A stretch of DNA of 6,945 nt from Acidobacteriota bacterium. Its GTDB lineage: Bacteria > Acidobacteriota > HRBIN11. A model generated the notes under the pieces. The model searched no databases, had not been told where the DNA came from, and was given only the letters and a program-made list of their open reading frames with translations. The position numbers and the translations under genes are program-made. This document shows, piece by piece, positions 1 through 5,842 of this stretch. Numbering within the stretch: position 1 is the stretch's first letter; each line of letters opens with the position of its first letter. The DNA is taken from contig JANXAA010000113.1 in the NCBI GenBank assembly GCA_025061865.1, forward strand, positions 1 to 6,945. Reading direction: 5' to 3'.

Positions 1-419
1 CCATTCGCCCGGAAGTGCTCATAACAGACCCATTTGTCGGTAGCGACGGCTACGGCCATAGGCCGCGAGCCTAATAGGAAGACTCTAGCTGTCTCGACGA
101 GGGTGCTGAGACGAGCGAGGACCCCGTCGACCTCCGGGGCGATAACGAGAGCAGCCTCGCAAGTCCCCAGGAGGTCGGTCAGGACGGCCTCATAGTCACT
201 GGGCGCCACGTCTACGACGACATCCGCTCCCAGGGGCCGTCGGGTGAGCCGTCGATCGTGGGTCGTCACAGTCCGGACGGCGCCCCAGGCGTGAAAGTCA
301 GCCAGGACGGCCTCGAGCATCGCCCGGCCCTCGGCGGCTAGACCGATCGGGAGTGGACCCGGCGGCCAGCCCCCGCCCGTGACAAATTCGAACACGAGGA
401 CACGAGGCCTTCGGTCCAT
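1..419 (-). CDS. ATP-grasp ligase, N-terminal part (MfnD-like tyramine-glutamate ligase candidate), cut by the window edge
   Basis: The minus strand is open for 139 codons from an ATG at 419-417 to the left edge. The start reads MDRRPRVLVFEFVTGGGW, the typical N-terminus of the ATP-grasp proteins found in methanofuran/H4MPT gene clusters, followed by a glycine/proline stretch and a helix (EGRAMLEAVLADF). Near the edge, ATDKW precedes what should be the first ATP-grasp subdomain; the ATP- and Mg-binding residues lie outside the window. The archaeal relative MfnD joins glutamate to tyramine in methanofuran synthesis, and that role is inferred here from family and context. The start overlaps that of the divergent HisA-like gene. 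No strong Shine-Dalgarno site is visible; a GGA lies about 9 nt upstream. A second in-frame ATG at 428-426 is an alternative start. Family assignment is fairly sure, substrate is not. Confidence 0.8.
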   Translation of the reverse strand, partial: MDRRPRVLVFEFVTGGGWPPGPLPIGLAAEGRAMLEAVLADFHAWGAVRTVTTHDRRLTRRPLGADVVVDVAPSDYEAVLTDLLGTCEAALVIAPEVDGVLARLSTLVETARVFLLGSRPMAVAVATDKWVCYEHFRAN

Positions 420-1149
420 GCGAGTCATTCCGGTCTTAGACGTCCGCCAAGGCATTGTAGTCCACGCCGTCCGCGGCGAGCGAGTCCACTATCGCCCCGT
501 CGTCAGTGTCTTGGCTCAAGGACCCGACCCCCTCGTCATCGCCCAGGCGTTGCGGGAGCGTCTGGGCCTTCGGGAACTCTACGTCGCTGACTTAGACGCC
601 CTCCAAGGCGGCACCGTCCAATGGGACGTCCTGGAACGCCTCGTCCGGGGTGGGGCGACCCAGCTTATGGTGGATGCCGGCGTCACGGACGTCGAGTCGG
701 CCCGACGTCTGCTGGATATCGGCATCCGTCGGGTCGTCATCGGGTCAGAGACCCTGCGCGGTCCTGAGGCCCTGACAGCCTTGAGCGCCGTGTCGTCGAG
801 CCGACGGGTCTTCAGCTTGGACCTGCGGTCCGGTCGGGTCTGGACTCGCTATCCCCCATGGGCCGACGGCCCCCCCTGGGGAGTCCTCGATGCACTTCAG
901 CGGACCGGGTGGACGGAAGTCATCATCCTTGACCTGGCCCGGGTCGGCACGGAAACCGGTCCCGATACGGACCTCCTGATTGAAGTCCGCCGCCGATACC
1001 CCGACCTCACCCTGCTGGCAGGCGGCGGCGTCCGCCACGTCGAGGACCTTCGCACGCTCCAGGCCCTCGGTGTGAACGGCGTCCTCGTAGCGACGGCCCT
1101 TCACCGGGGTACGATTACGGCCGCCCACCTCCGAGACCTGCAGGAGTAA
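418..1149 (+). CDS. HisA/HisF-like TIM-barrel protein of the H4MPT cluster
   Basis: This 243-residue protein is a HisA/HisF-related (beta/alpha)8 barrel. Visible elements are MRVIPVLDVRQG with Asp8 where HisA has its first catalytic Asp, YVADLDALQGG (55-65), VFSLDLRSG (131-139), IILDLARVGTETG (169-181), and the phosphate-binding glycine motifs AGGGVR (201-206) and GVLVATALHRG (221-231). No other histidine gene is present. Related HisA-like proteins occur in organisms that make H4MPT or methanofuran, so a cofactor-related role is more likely than histidine synthesis, but the reaction is not known to me. I start at ATG 418 because MRVIPVLD matches the family N-terminus and GAGG lies at 404-407; an in-frame GTG at 379 would only add 13 non-conserved residues lying antisense to the ATP-grasp gene. 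It converges on mch across the 1150-1340 spacer. Confidence 0.85.
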   Translation: MRVIPVLDVRQGIVVHAVRGERVHYRPVVSVLAQGPDPLVIAQALRERLGLRELYVADLDALQGGTVQWDVLERLVRGGATQLMVDAGVTDVESARRLLDIGIRRVVIGSETLRGPEALTALSAVSSSRRVFSLDLRSGRVWTRYPPWADGPPWGVLDALQRTGWTEVIILDLARVGTETGPDTDLLIEVRRRYPDLTLLAGGGVRHVEDLRTLQALGVNGVLVATALHRGTITAAHLRDLQE

Positions 1150-1340
1150 GGTCTTAGGTGCCAGGCGCTAAGTCCCAGGAAATCGGCGTTGGACCCTGGT
1201 ATAGGTTTTTAGGGATTAGAGACGGGGTCGGGATCGGTCCCAAACCCTGGGCCTCCATTTCCTGATCCCTAAGGGCCTACGACCTAGCCCCGCACACCTG
1301 GAACCCCCACCGGCGGACTGAGGCTCGGTACCTCGGAACG
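1150..1340. other. Convergent intergenic spacer with phased heptads and a long foldable helix
   Basis: This spacer lies between the stop of the HisA-like gene and the stop of mch, so it must end transcripts from both sides. It begins with four 7-nt units in perfect phase (TTAGGTG, CCAGGCG, CTAAGTC, CCAGGAA; 1154-1181). A helix then joins 1203-1219 to 1262-1278: on the plus strand it gives 17 continuous pairs including four G-U pairs, and on the minus strand it is interrupted by three C/A mismatches. Inside it GGGT (1225-1228) pairs with ACCC (1244-1247) around a GGGA/TCCC stem with a TCGG loop (1230-1241). No run of T follows on either side, so it is not a canonical intrinsic terminator. I see no coding region. 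Confidence 0.5.
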
Positions 1341-2306
1341 CTATTGCAATCCGAACGACCGCTTCAGGACGGCCGGGTCGACTTGGCCCGCCCGGAAGGT
1401 ACGGCCGCTGACGACATTGGTGACCCAGACCTCGGCCGGACTGAAGACCAGGGGATCGATGCGGTAAAAATCGAAATCAAAACTCTTGAGCACCTCGTAG
1501 AACGGCCTTCCATAGGCGGGTGAGGCTGACGACGGTAGTCGGGGCACCAGGGCTTCCAGCTTAGTGTCGTCGGCGGCTTGGATGGTTAAGTACACGCGAC
1601 CCCCGTACAGGATGGCGTCGTTTGTCCGCCCGATGGCGTGAACGTCATCTTCAGCCGGCGGGGGGAGTGGACAGAGCCCCGTGCCGTGCAAGACCTGTCG
1701 AACGTCAAAGCCCAGGACGTGAAGCTTGTGAAGGGCCGTCTCGACTGAACGGGCGGCGACCTGGACACCTCCGGCGAGGCTGGCTGTCGGGGCGACCAGC
1801 AGGACCAAACGGGATGGAGGGACACCCGCCCGGTGGGCGATGAAATCGGCGACGTCGGCCGTCGGGAGGCTTCGGGTCTCTAGGCAGAGGACGGCGACGT
1901 CGGCCAAATCCTGGTAACCCAGATGCTCGTATAGCTCCGCCTCGGCCCGGATGAGAGCCCGGGCAGGACCGCTTCCCATCGCAAAGTAATCTCCATGACG
2001 GACAGCCCAGCCAGCATACTGGGCGGCCAGGCAGGCTTGGGCAGGGTGGTCCGTATAGACGGTCACGGCCGGCCAGGCCCTATCCCCCCAAGTCTGCCAC
2101 GTGAGGACCACGGTCCCAAGGCCGCCCATACAGACTTCGGCCAGACGTCGGCCGGCTTCGAGGCCGCCCCGGACGTGCACGCCACAGTCGAGGACCTGAG
2201 TCCCATTCGGCAGGACATGAACGGCGATGCCCAAGACGTCGGCCTCAGCCACCATGCGGCGGACCGCCTCATAAGCTCGACGATTCAGCGAGAAGCCCGT
2301 CTCCAT
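1341..2306 (-). CDS. mch: Methenyltetrahydromethanopterin cyclohydrolase
   Basis: Mch interconverts methenyl-H4MPT and formyl-H4MPT, the step that feeds the formyltransferase/hydrolase complex; it is cytoplasmic. The 321-residue product is full length for the family. Conserved blocks in order are DCGVHVRGGLEAG (40-52), HPAQACLAAQYAGWAV (87-102), YFAMGSGPARAL (107-118), a stretch ending ARSVETALHKL (185-195), GRTNDAILYGG (226-236) and DFYRIDPLVFSPAEV (279-293). I start at ATG 2306 (METGFSLNRRA) because GAGG at 2316-2319 sits 9 nt upstream; an in-frame ATG at 2315 directly abuts that GAGG. The frame stays open further upstream to a TTG at 2381, but those codons match the tail of the decayed nucleotidyltransferase gene, not Mch. 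It is the last minus-strand gene before the convergent spacer, so probably the distal end of the transcript. Confidence 0.95.
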   Translation of the reverse strand: METGFSLNRRAYEAVRRMVAEADVLGIAVHVLPNGTQVLDCGVHVRGGLEAGRRLAEVCMGGLGTVVLTWQTWGDRAWPAVTVYTDHPAQACLAAQYAGWAVRHGDYFAMGSGPARALIRAEAELYEHLGYQDLADVAVLCLETRSLPTADVADFIAHRAGVPPSRLVLLVAPTASLAGGVQVAARSVETALHKLHVLGFDVRQVLHGTGLCPLPPPAEDDVHAIGRTNDAILYGGRVYLTIQAADDTKLEALVPRLPSSASPAYGRPFYEVLKSFDFDFYRIDPLVFSPAEVWVTNVVSGRTFRAGQVDPAVLKRSFGLQ

Positions 2307-2315
2307 CTGTTTCAT

Positions 2316-2662
2316 CCTCGTGGACTTCGACCCCCGACCCGACCGGATCGCCGCATACCAGGCCGGGCCCTCATGCTGCAAGCGTTTCAGTTCTTCCTCC
2401 GTATGTACAAAACGGGTCTATGCCGACAAGGAATCCAATGGGAAGGCGCTCGACCATCCGTTCTCGCCGGAGTTTGTCGGGTGCGGCTACGATAGTGCAT
2501 AAGTCCACATCCCTGCCGAGGCGGGGCGGGCCAGTCCTCCAGGAGCCAAACCCGAGGATCCGGCGGATTTCAGGGTGTTCGGCTCGCAGGCGGGACGGCA
2601 TAGTCCCGGACGGCCCGAGCGATACGCTTCCGGTCTGCTGATTGGACGACGACAGAACTCAA
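2316..2662 (-). pseudogene. MNT-type minimal nucleotidyltransferase, frameshifted remnant
   Basis: Partner of the upstream HEPN gene. MNT proteins of this kind are the antitoxin half of HEPN/MNT modules, some of which AMPylate the HEPN toxin. Three frames must be joined to recover the protein. Part one starts at TTG 2662, with GGAGG at 2669-2673, and reads ADRKRIARAVRDYA. A net +1 shift near 2592-2597 leads to SRLRAEHPEIRRILGFGSW, then the catalytic GS-x-DVDL pattern (FGSW ... GRDVDLC) and FLVGIDPF. A second shift at a T4 run (2409-2412 on the plus strand) leads to VHTEEELKRLQHEGPAWYAAI, the usual C-terminus. The middle frame alone is open at 2371-2601 (76 codons) and keeps the catalytic residues. 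No stop separates the tail frame from mch. Homopolymer sequencing error could explain the T-run shift, but less easily both shifts and the altered HEPN end. Confidence 0.75.
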
Positions 2663-2997
2663 GGGGCACCTCCGCCTCGGCATCCTGCCGGATATAGAAT
2701 CTGTGGGGTCCCCGTGTCCGATCTATTGGGTGAACGGGTCAGGATATAGTGCTTATCCAAAGTGCGGGCACAGTCGATCAGGTCCTGAGTCAGCCGGACG
2801 TCTAGCGGCAGATTGCCGATCAGGGCTGTCAGTGTACGCCCCCAGGCCTCCATCCCGAGTTTTTGAAACAGGGCCTTAAGGGCCTTTTCCACCGCTTGCT
2901 GGGTGGCCAAATAGCTCCATTCGAAGTCCCTGTCGTCCAGAGCGTGGCGTAAGTCGGCTTCAGCCCGTCGAGACCCGCCCGTGTACCGATGGACCAT
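2659..2997 (-). CDS. HEPN domain protein with altered C-terminus (toxin-type half of a HEPN/MNT pair)
   Basis: The 112-residue product has the helical HEPN core of the COG2250 type: AEADLRHALDD (12-22), then SYLATQQAVEKALKALFQK (28-46), and TLDKHYILTRSPN (79-91), matching the family's KHYIPTRYPN signature. HEPN proteins are often RNases or AMPylation targets in toxin-antitoxin and defence modules. After TGTPQ (95-99) the frame goes wrong: it reads ILYPAGCRGGGAP and stops, whereas the next frame reads FYIRQDAEAE then LEFCRR, which is what homologues carry there. So the C-terminus looks frameshifted near 2697-2703, with about five residues also missing. The stop overlaps a TTG start for the MNT gene (TTGA). 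The start ATG has AGAGG at 3007-3011 and lies 17 nt after the fhcD stop, so it would be co-transcribed with fhcD. It may be inactive. Confidence 0.75.
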   Translation of the reverse strand: MVHRYTGGSRRAEADLRHALDDRDFEWSYLATQQAVEKALKALFQKLGMEAWGRTLTALIGNLPLDVRLTQDLIDCARTLDKHYILTRSPNRSDTGTPQILYPAGCRGGGAP

Positions 2998-3014
2998 AGC
3001 CCTGGACCTCTGCC

Positions 3015-3911
3015 CTACGCCGGTTGAAGTAGGTCATGAAGGTGAATTCGGTATGGACCCAGCCGGCCCCCGTAGTTGCCGGCTGTGATGTAACGGGCGC
3101 CGTTCTGAGCAGCCGCCCGCAGGCCCCGACGCATGGCCTCTTCGACAGCCCCCAGGCTCAAGCCGTCGATGACGATCTCATAGGTGCAGTTGAGACCCTG
3201 AGGGACCCGCGTGTGGGGAACGAGGCTTCGCAGGGTCGGGCAGAAGGCGTCGTTGGTCGAAGCTGTCAAAAACTTATATCGACGGGCACCGACCTTGCTG
3301 CCGCTCCGGCAGATACCCCCCGGGAAGGGCAGGATCACGCCGGGAACGGTCTGCATCGCCTGTACGGCCGCCTCGGCGGCCCGAAGGGTCGAGGCAGCGT
3401 CTACTCCCAGGAGGATGAGGTTGCCCCCGCCGACGGCCGGTCCGACACCGAAACGCTCTTCGACGAGAAACTCGCCGTCCATGACAGGGACTCGCCAAAA
3501 GCGCCGCCCGTCCAGGCGCTTGCTGACCTGATAACCATCACCGAAATACCGAAGTTGACTGCCGATGTTGACCATCTGATCACTCTCCAGACCGTTGTAG
3601 CAAGCCGTCGTAGCCGTCGTCAGGACGCACTGGCCGATGCGTTCCAGCAAGCGCTTGCCGAGGTCCTCGACCCGGACGGTCAGGAAGAGGACGCTGACGC
3701 CCGGTCGTCCGTCCGGCGTCTCGTCCGGTGCCAGCTCCCGTTCGATGCCGGCCTCACAGCCACAGCCGATGACCGACGTGGCGAACCCCGTCGTAGACTG
3801 AGCAGCTATCCGGGCCCAGGCCGGCGTCTCCGCCGTGATGACGACCCGAGCGGCCCACATTTCGAAGGCCTCCGCAAACGTGTCTTCGACCTCGGCCTCA
3901 TACAACTGCAT
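3015..3911 (-). CDS. fhcD: Formylmethanofuran-H4MPT formyltransferase (subunit D of the formyltransferase/hydrolase complex)
   Basis: FhcD (Ftr in archaea) transfers the formyl group between H4MPT and methanofuran. In bacteria it works with FhcA, FhcB and FhcC, which then release formate. The 298-residue product has the usual length and both Ftr halves: EVEDTFAEAFEMWAARV near the N-terminus, AGIERELAPDETPDGRPG (54-71), VGQC-like RIGQCVLTTATT (91-102), FPGGICRSGSKVG (196-208), TASTNDAFCPTLRSLVP (216-232) and the terminal AGNYGGRLGPY (277-287). The start is well supported by GAGGAGGGG at 3919-3927, 7 nt from the ATG. Upstream lies a 294-nt repeat-filled spacer after mptG, so it may have its own promoter there, though I cannot point to one. 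In many bacterial clusters fhcD sits next to fhcA and fhcC; here mptG and the DUF447 gene separate them. Confidence 0.96.
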   Translation of the reverse strand: MQLYEAEVEDTFAEAFEMWAARVVITAETPAWARIAAQSTTGFATSVIGCGCEAGIERELAPDETPDGRPGVSVLFLTVRVEDLGKRLLERIGQCVLTTATTACYNGLESDQMVNIGSQLRYFGDGYQVSKRLDGRRFWRVPVMDGEFLVEERFGVGPAVGGGNLILLGVDAASTLRAAEAAVQAMQTVPGVILPFPGGICRSGSKVGARRYKFLTASTNDAFCPTLRSLVPHTRVPQGLNCTYEIVIDGLSLGAVEEAMRRGLRAAAQNGARYITAGNYGGRLGPYRIHLHDLLQPA

Positions 3912-3954
3912 AGCGGAACCCCTCCTCAGGTGGACGTCCAGTGTTAGACCTCGG

Positions 3955-4024
3955 GTATTGGGGATCCAGGGGTCAGGGGCCAGGGAACCCCCTGGCCCCT
4001 AACCCATGACCCGATGCCCAAAAT
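3955..4024. repeat. Heptad-phased palindrome (hairpin-forming intergenic repeat)
   Basis: Units of 7 nt run in phase from 3968: AGGGGTC, AGGGGCC, AGGGAAC, then their near-complements CCCCTGG, CCCCTAA, CCCATGA, CCCGATG to 4016. Together they form an inverted repeat with 14-nt arms (3972-3985 and 3990-4003), one mismatch and a 4-nt loop; weaker pairing continues outward to about 3955 and 4024. On the minus strand the mismatch becomes a G-U pair, so a very stable RNA hairpin would form upstream of fhcD. There is no T-run, so intrinsic termination is uncertain. The same heptad style recurs at 1154-1181. Confidence 0.7.
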
Positions 4025-4060
4025 GTAGGTTGACGAGAAGAGGGACCGAGCCCTTGGATT

Positions 4061-4145
4061 CCCTTCACCTGGCCTCTCCCCAGGAGAGGAGTGGGAAGAT
4101 GCAGGCCAGTGCCCCCTTTCCTGGGAAAGAAGGTTAGGGTGATCG
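4061..4145. repeat. Composite palindromic repeat with two internal hairpins
   Basis: The ends TCACC (4065-4069) and GGTGA (4138-4142) are inverted. Inside are two near-perfect hairpins: CCTCTCC/GGAGAGG with a CCA loop (4073-4089) and CTTTCC/GGAAAG (4116-4129). The whole could fold as a three-way structure. It resembles the dispersed CCCTCACC...CTCTCC...GGTGAGGG palindromes seen between genes of many GC-rich bacteria. It generates open minus-strand frames rich in SPGERPGEG-like peptides that are not genes. Confidence 0.65.
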
Positions 4146-4174
4146 ATAGTCTGTTCCATCGAGTACGCAAACTC

Positions 4175-4206
4175 ATTGCCCAATAGCCCGATGGCCAGAT
4201 TCCCAT
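4175..4206. repeat. Four tandem degenerate 8-nt units abutting the mptG stop codon
   Basis: Four 8-nt units lie head to tail: ATTGCCCA (4175-4182), ATAGCCCG (4183-4190), ATGGCCAG (4191-4198) and ATTCCCAT (4199-4206). The last one overlaps the first base of the mptG stop triplet as read on the plus strand. A short inverted pair CCATCG (4156-4161) and CGATGG (4189-4194) overlaps the array. The function is unknown; it looks like a variable short tandem repeat. Confidence 0.5.
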
Positions 4207-5204
4207 TACTCTTCGACCCAGAGCCGACGGCCGTGGAGGTCAGGGGCGACGACCTCGACAGTCACCGTCTCAGCCAGTGGCCGACCGTTGGGGCCGGGCC
4301 GACGACGAAGGGCCGCTGCCAGTCGCTCGGCGTGGTCCTCGTCGACCGCCAAGCCGTAAACCGTCGGACCCCATGAACTCTGACCGGCCCCGGCGGCGCC
4401 CAATTCGAGTAGGGCTTCGACACATGCGGCCGAGACCGGATTCGCGTAACGTCCGCCCTGAACGGGTGCAAAGGCATCGCCCACGATCTGTTGAATCTCC
4501 GTCATAGCCTGTCCAAAAGCCGTCACATTACCCTCCAAGAGGGCTGGCAGAAATTGCATCAAGACGAGGCGGCAAAGTCGCCCGACGGTCTCGGCGTCCA
4601 TCGAGATCCCCCGGGCAAAAGCCTCTTCCTCCACATCGCCGTGAATGCCCCGCGACTCCCGGGGGATCACCAGGACGAAGCGCCACGCCGGGGGCAAGAC
4701 GTAGCGACCCAACAGGGGGGCCGGACCGATATCGGTCCCGTCCGTACGACGACCGCCTTCCAGTACGAGCCCCCCATGCAGATACGTCCAAGTCCCGACG
4801 CCTGACCGGCGGCCGCGACCAGCCAGGCGGCAAAGCTCGACGACCGTAAGGTTCCATCCCACCATGTGGGTGAGGGCCTCGACGACAGCCAGATGAAGCT
4901 GGGTCCCGGACCCTAGACCGACATGGGCTGGGATGACTTGATGGACCTCTATCACGGCACCCGGCGGAGTCGGCCGACCAGCCGCCCGAGCCGCCTCGAA
5001 AAACCGCTCGGCGACAGCCCGGACCCGCTCCGCCCAAGGTCCCCGGACTGTGAAGTCGGAGGCCGGCCGGACTGCCACCCGGACGACGGGCCGCTCGACG
5101 GCAACGCCCAGGCCCCCAAAACGTCGACCCAGGCCTCCCTCCAAGTCCAGCATCCCTAAATGCAGTCGGGCAGGCGCCTGAACCCAAACCGTCCTCTCTA
5201 TCAT
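4206..5204 (-). CDS. mptG: Beta-ribofuranosylaminobenzene 5'-phosphate synthase (GHMP superfamily)
   Basis: MptG condenses 4-hydroxybenzoate or 4-aminobenzoate with phosphoribosyl pyrophosphate, releasing CO2, in an early step of H4MPT synthesis. The 332-residue product fits the family length. The N-terminus reads VQAPARLHLGMLDL; the GHMP glycine loop is PAHVGLGSGTQ (92-102), followed by the family signature RGRRSGVGT (130-138) and HGGLVLEGG; GQSSWGPTVYGL lies near 280. I start at ATG 5204 (MIERTVWVQAPARLHLG), whose ATGA overlaps the stop of the DUF447 gene, with GGGGA about 9 nt upstream; an in-frame ATG at 5219 would add five residues. The overlap implies translational coupling. Its product makes the cofactor used by Mch and FhcD encoded downstream. 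Confidence 0.94.
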   Translation of the reverse strand: MIERTVWVQAPARLHLGMLDLEGGLGRRFGGLGVAVERPVVRVAVRPASDFTVRGPWAERVRAVAERFFEAARAAGRPTPPGAVIEVHQVIPAHVGLGSGTQLHLAVVEALTHMVGWNLTVVELCRLAGRGRRSGVGTWTYLHGGLVLEGGRRTDGTDIGPAPLLGRYVLPPAWRFVLVIPRESRGIHGDVEEEAFARGISMDAETVGRLCRLVLMQFLPALLEGNVTAFGQAMTEIQQIVGDAFAPVQGGRYANPVSAACVEALLELGAAGAGQSSWGPTVYGLAVDEDHAERLAAALRRRPGPNGRPLAETVTVEVVAPDLHGRRLWVEE

Positions 5205-5785
5205 GGCGGTCGTCCCCATAGGGCCTGTGCCGCGGCCGCCCGCTGGACATACTCAGTCAGGAGGTCCATGGCCGCATGTTCCCGGGGTCCACCCGTCTTG
5301 CCGACGATGACCCGGAGCCGCTTCCACTCGGCCAGGATGTCGTCCATCGGTAAGAAGCGGACCCGAGTCGCCAAGATGGCCGCCTCGATGACGGCCGCCT
5401 GCGCCCGATTATAGCCGATGAACTCCCGTCGAAATCCGACATAGACGACCTGACCCGTCACCCGGGCTCGGGGGTCTTGAGCATCGACCTCCAGGACTTC
5501 CAGCTCCCGCCAGGAACAGGCATCATCCAGGACGGCGCCCCGGACGACGCGGGCCGGGTGCCAGGGAAACTCGGGGTCCGAGATGGCGGCCACTGCAAAG
5601 AGGTACACATTGTCCGTCAGGTTGACGACCGCCTGCCGCGTGATGACCACGTTTCGAAAAGTCTTCGTGTCTTGATAGGGCTTCAAGACGATGGTGGCAT
5701 CGCCCCACTCGACGCCCATCGGGGCAAAATTGACGTGCCCGTTTTCATCCCGTGTCGTTACAATGGTCTCGACGATGAACGGCAT
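5201..5785 (-). CDS. DUF447 family protein, flavin-reductase-like, of the H4MPT cluster
   Basis: The 194-residue product matches DUF447, a family with an FMN-binding split-barrel fold in solved archaeal structures. It occurs repeatedly beside H4MPT and methanofuran genes. Visible family blocks are ETIVTTRDENGHVNFAPMGV (6-25), LKPYQDTKTFRNV (34-46) and AVVNLTDNVYLF (52-63); the C-terminal part is helical (GYNRAQAAVIEAAILATRVRFL region, about 123-144). The reaction is not established; reduction or oxidation of a cofactor intermediate is an inference. The start ATG at 5785 has a Shine-Dalgarno AGGGGGA 7 nt upstream, and this site falls inside a hairpin (5787-5823). The stop overlaps the mptG start (ATGA). 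Confidence 0.88.
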   Translation of the reverse strand: MPFIVETIVTTRDENGHVNFAPMGVEWGDATIVLKPYQDTKTFRNVVITRQAVVNLTDNVYLFAVAAISDPEFPWHPARVVRGAVLDDACSWRELEVLEVDAQDPRARVTGQVVYVGFRREFIGYNRAQAAVIEAAILATRVRFLPMDDILAEWKRLRVIVGKTGGPREHAAMDLLTEYVQRAAAAQALWGRPP

Positions 5786-5786
5786 G

Positions 5787-5823
5787 GCCGAGTCCCCCTG
5801 AAACCAGCGACCGCGGACTCGGC
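5787..5823 (-). promoter_or_regulatory. Hairpin covering the DUF447 Shine-Dalgarno site
   Basis: GCCGAGTCC (5787-5795) and GGACTCGGC (5815-5823) form a perfect 9-bp inverted repeat with a 19-nt loop. On the minus-strand mRNA the downstream arm runs to two bases before the ATG and takes in part of the Shine-Dalgarno sequence AGGGGGA (5793-5799). Folding would limit ribosome access. This is read from sequence; regulation is inferred. Confidence 0.5.
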
Positions 5824-5842
5824 ATTACCGTATAAGAGGCTG

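Noticed and set aside
379..417. Earlier GTG start for the HisA-like gene
   Set aside because: The 13 added residues are not family-like, and MRVIPVLD at 418 matches the family N-terminus with GAGG placed upstream.
745..1128. A 127-codon minus-strand frame opposite the HisA-like gene
   Set aside because: Antisense shadow; the plus strand encodes the conserved barrel motifs.
1995..2495. A 166-codon plus-strand frame opposite mch and the MNT remnant
   Set aside because: Antisense to mch conserved blocks, no recognisable domain and no ribosome site.
3036..3947. A 303-codon open frame on the plus strand
   Set aside because: It is antisense to fhcD over nearly its full length, has a low-complexity charged product, and reflects the GC-rich codon use of fhcD. 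No family features or ribosome site.
1150..4205. CRISPR array or tRNA/rRNA gene in the spacers
   Set aside because: The repeats are only 7-8 nt without unique spacers, and no cloverleaf with tRNA-type invariant bases is visible.
3944..4206. Two overlapping minus-strand open frames of 77-79 codons in the mptG-fhcD spacer
   Set aside because: Their products are translations of the palindromic and heptad repeats (SPGERPGEG-like peptides). They have no family resemblance.
4528..5250. A 240-codon minus-strand frame overlapping mptG
   Set aside because: Out-of-frame shadow of mptG, rich in Arg, Gly and Pro. mptG has all GHMP motifs in the other frame.
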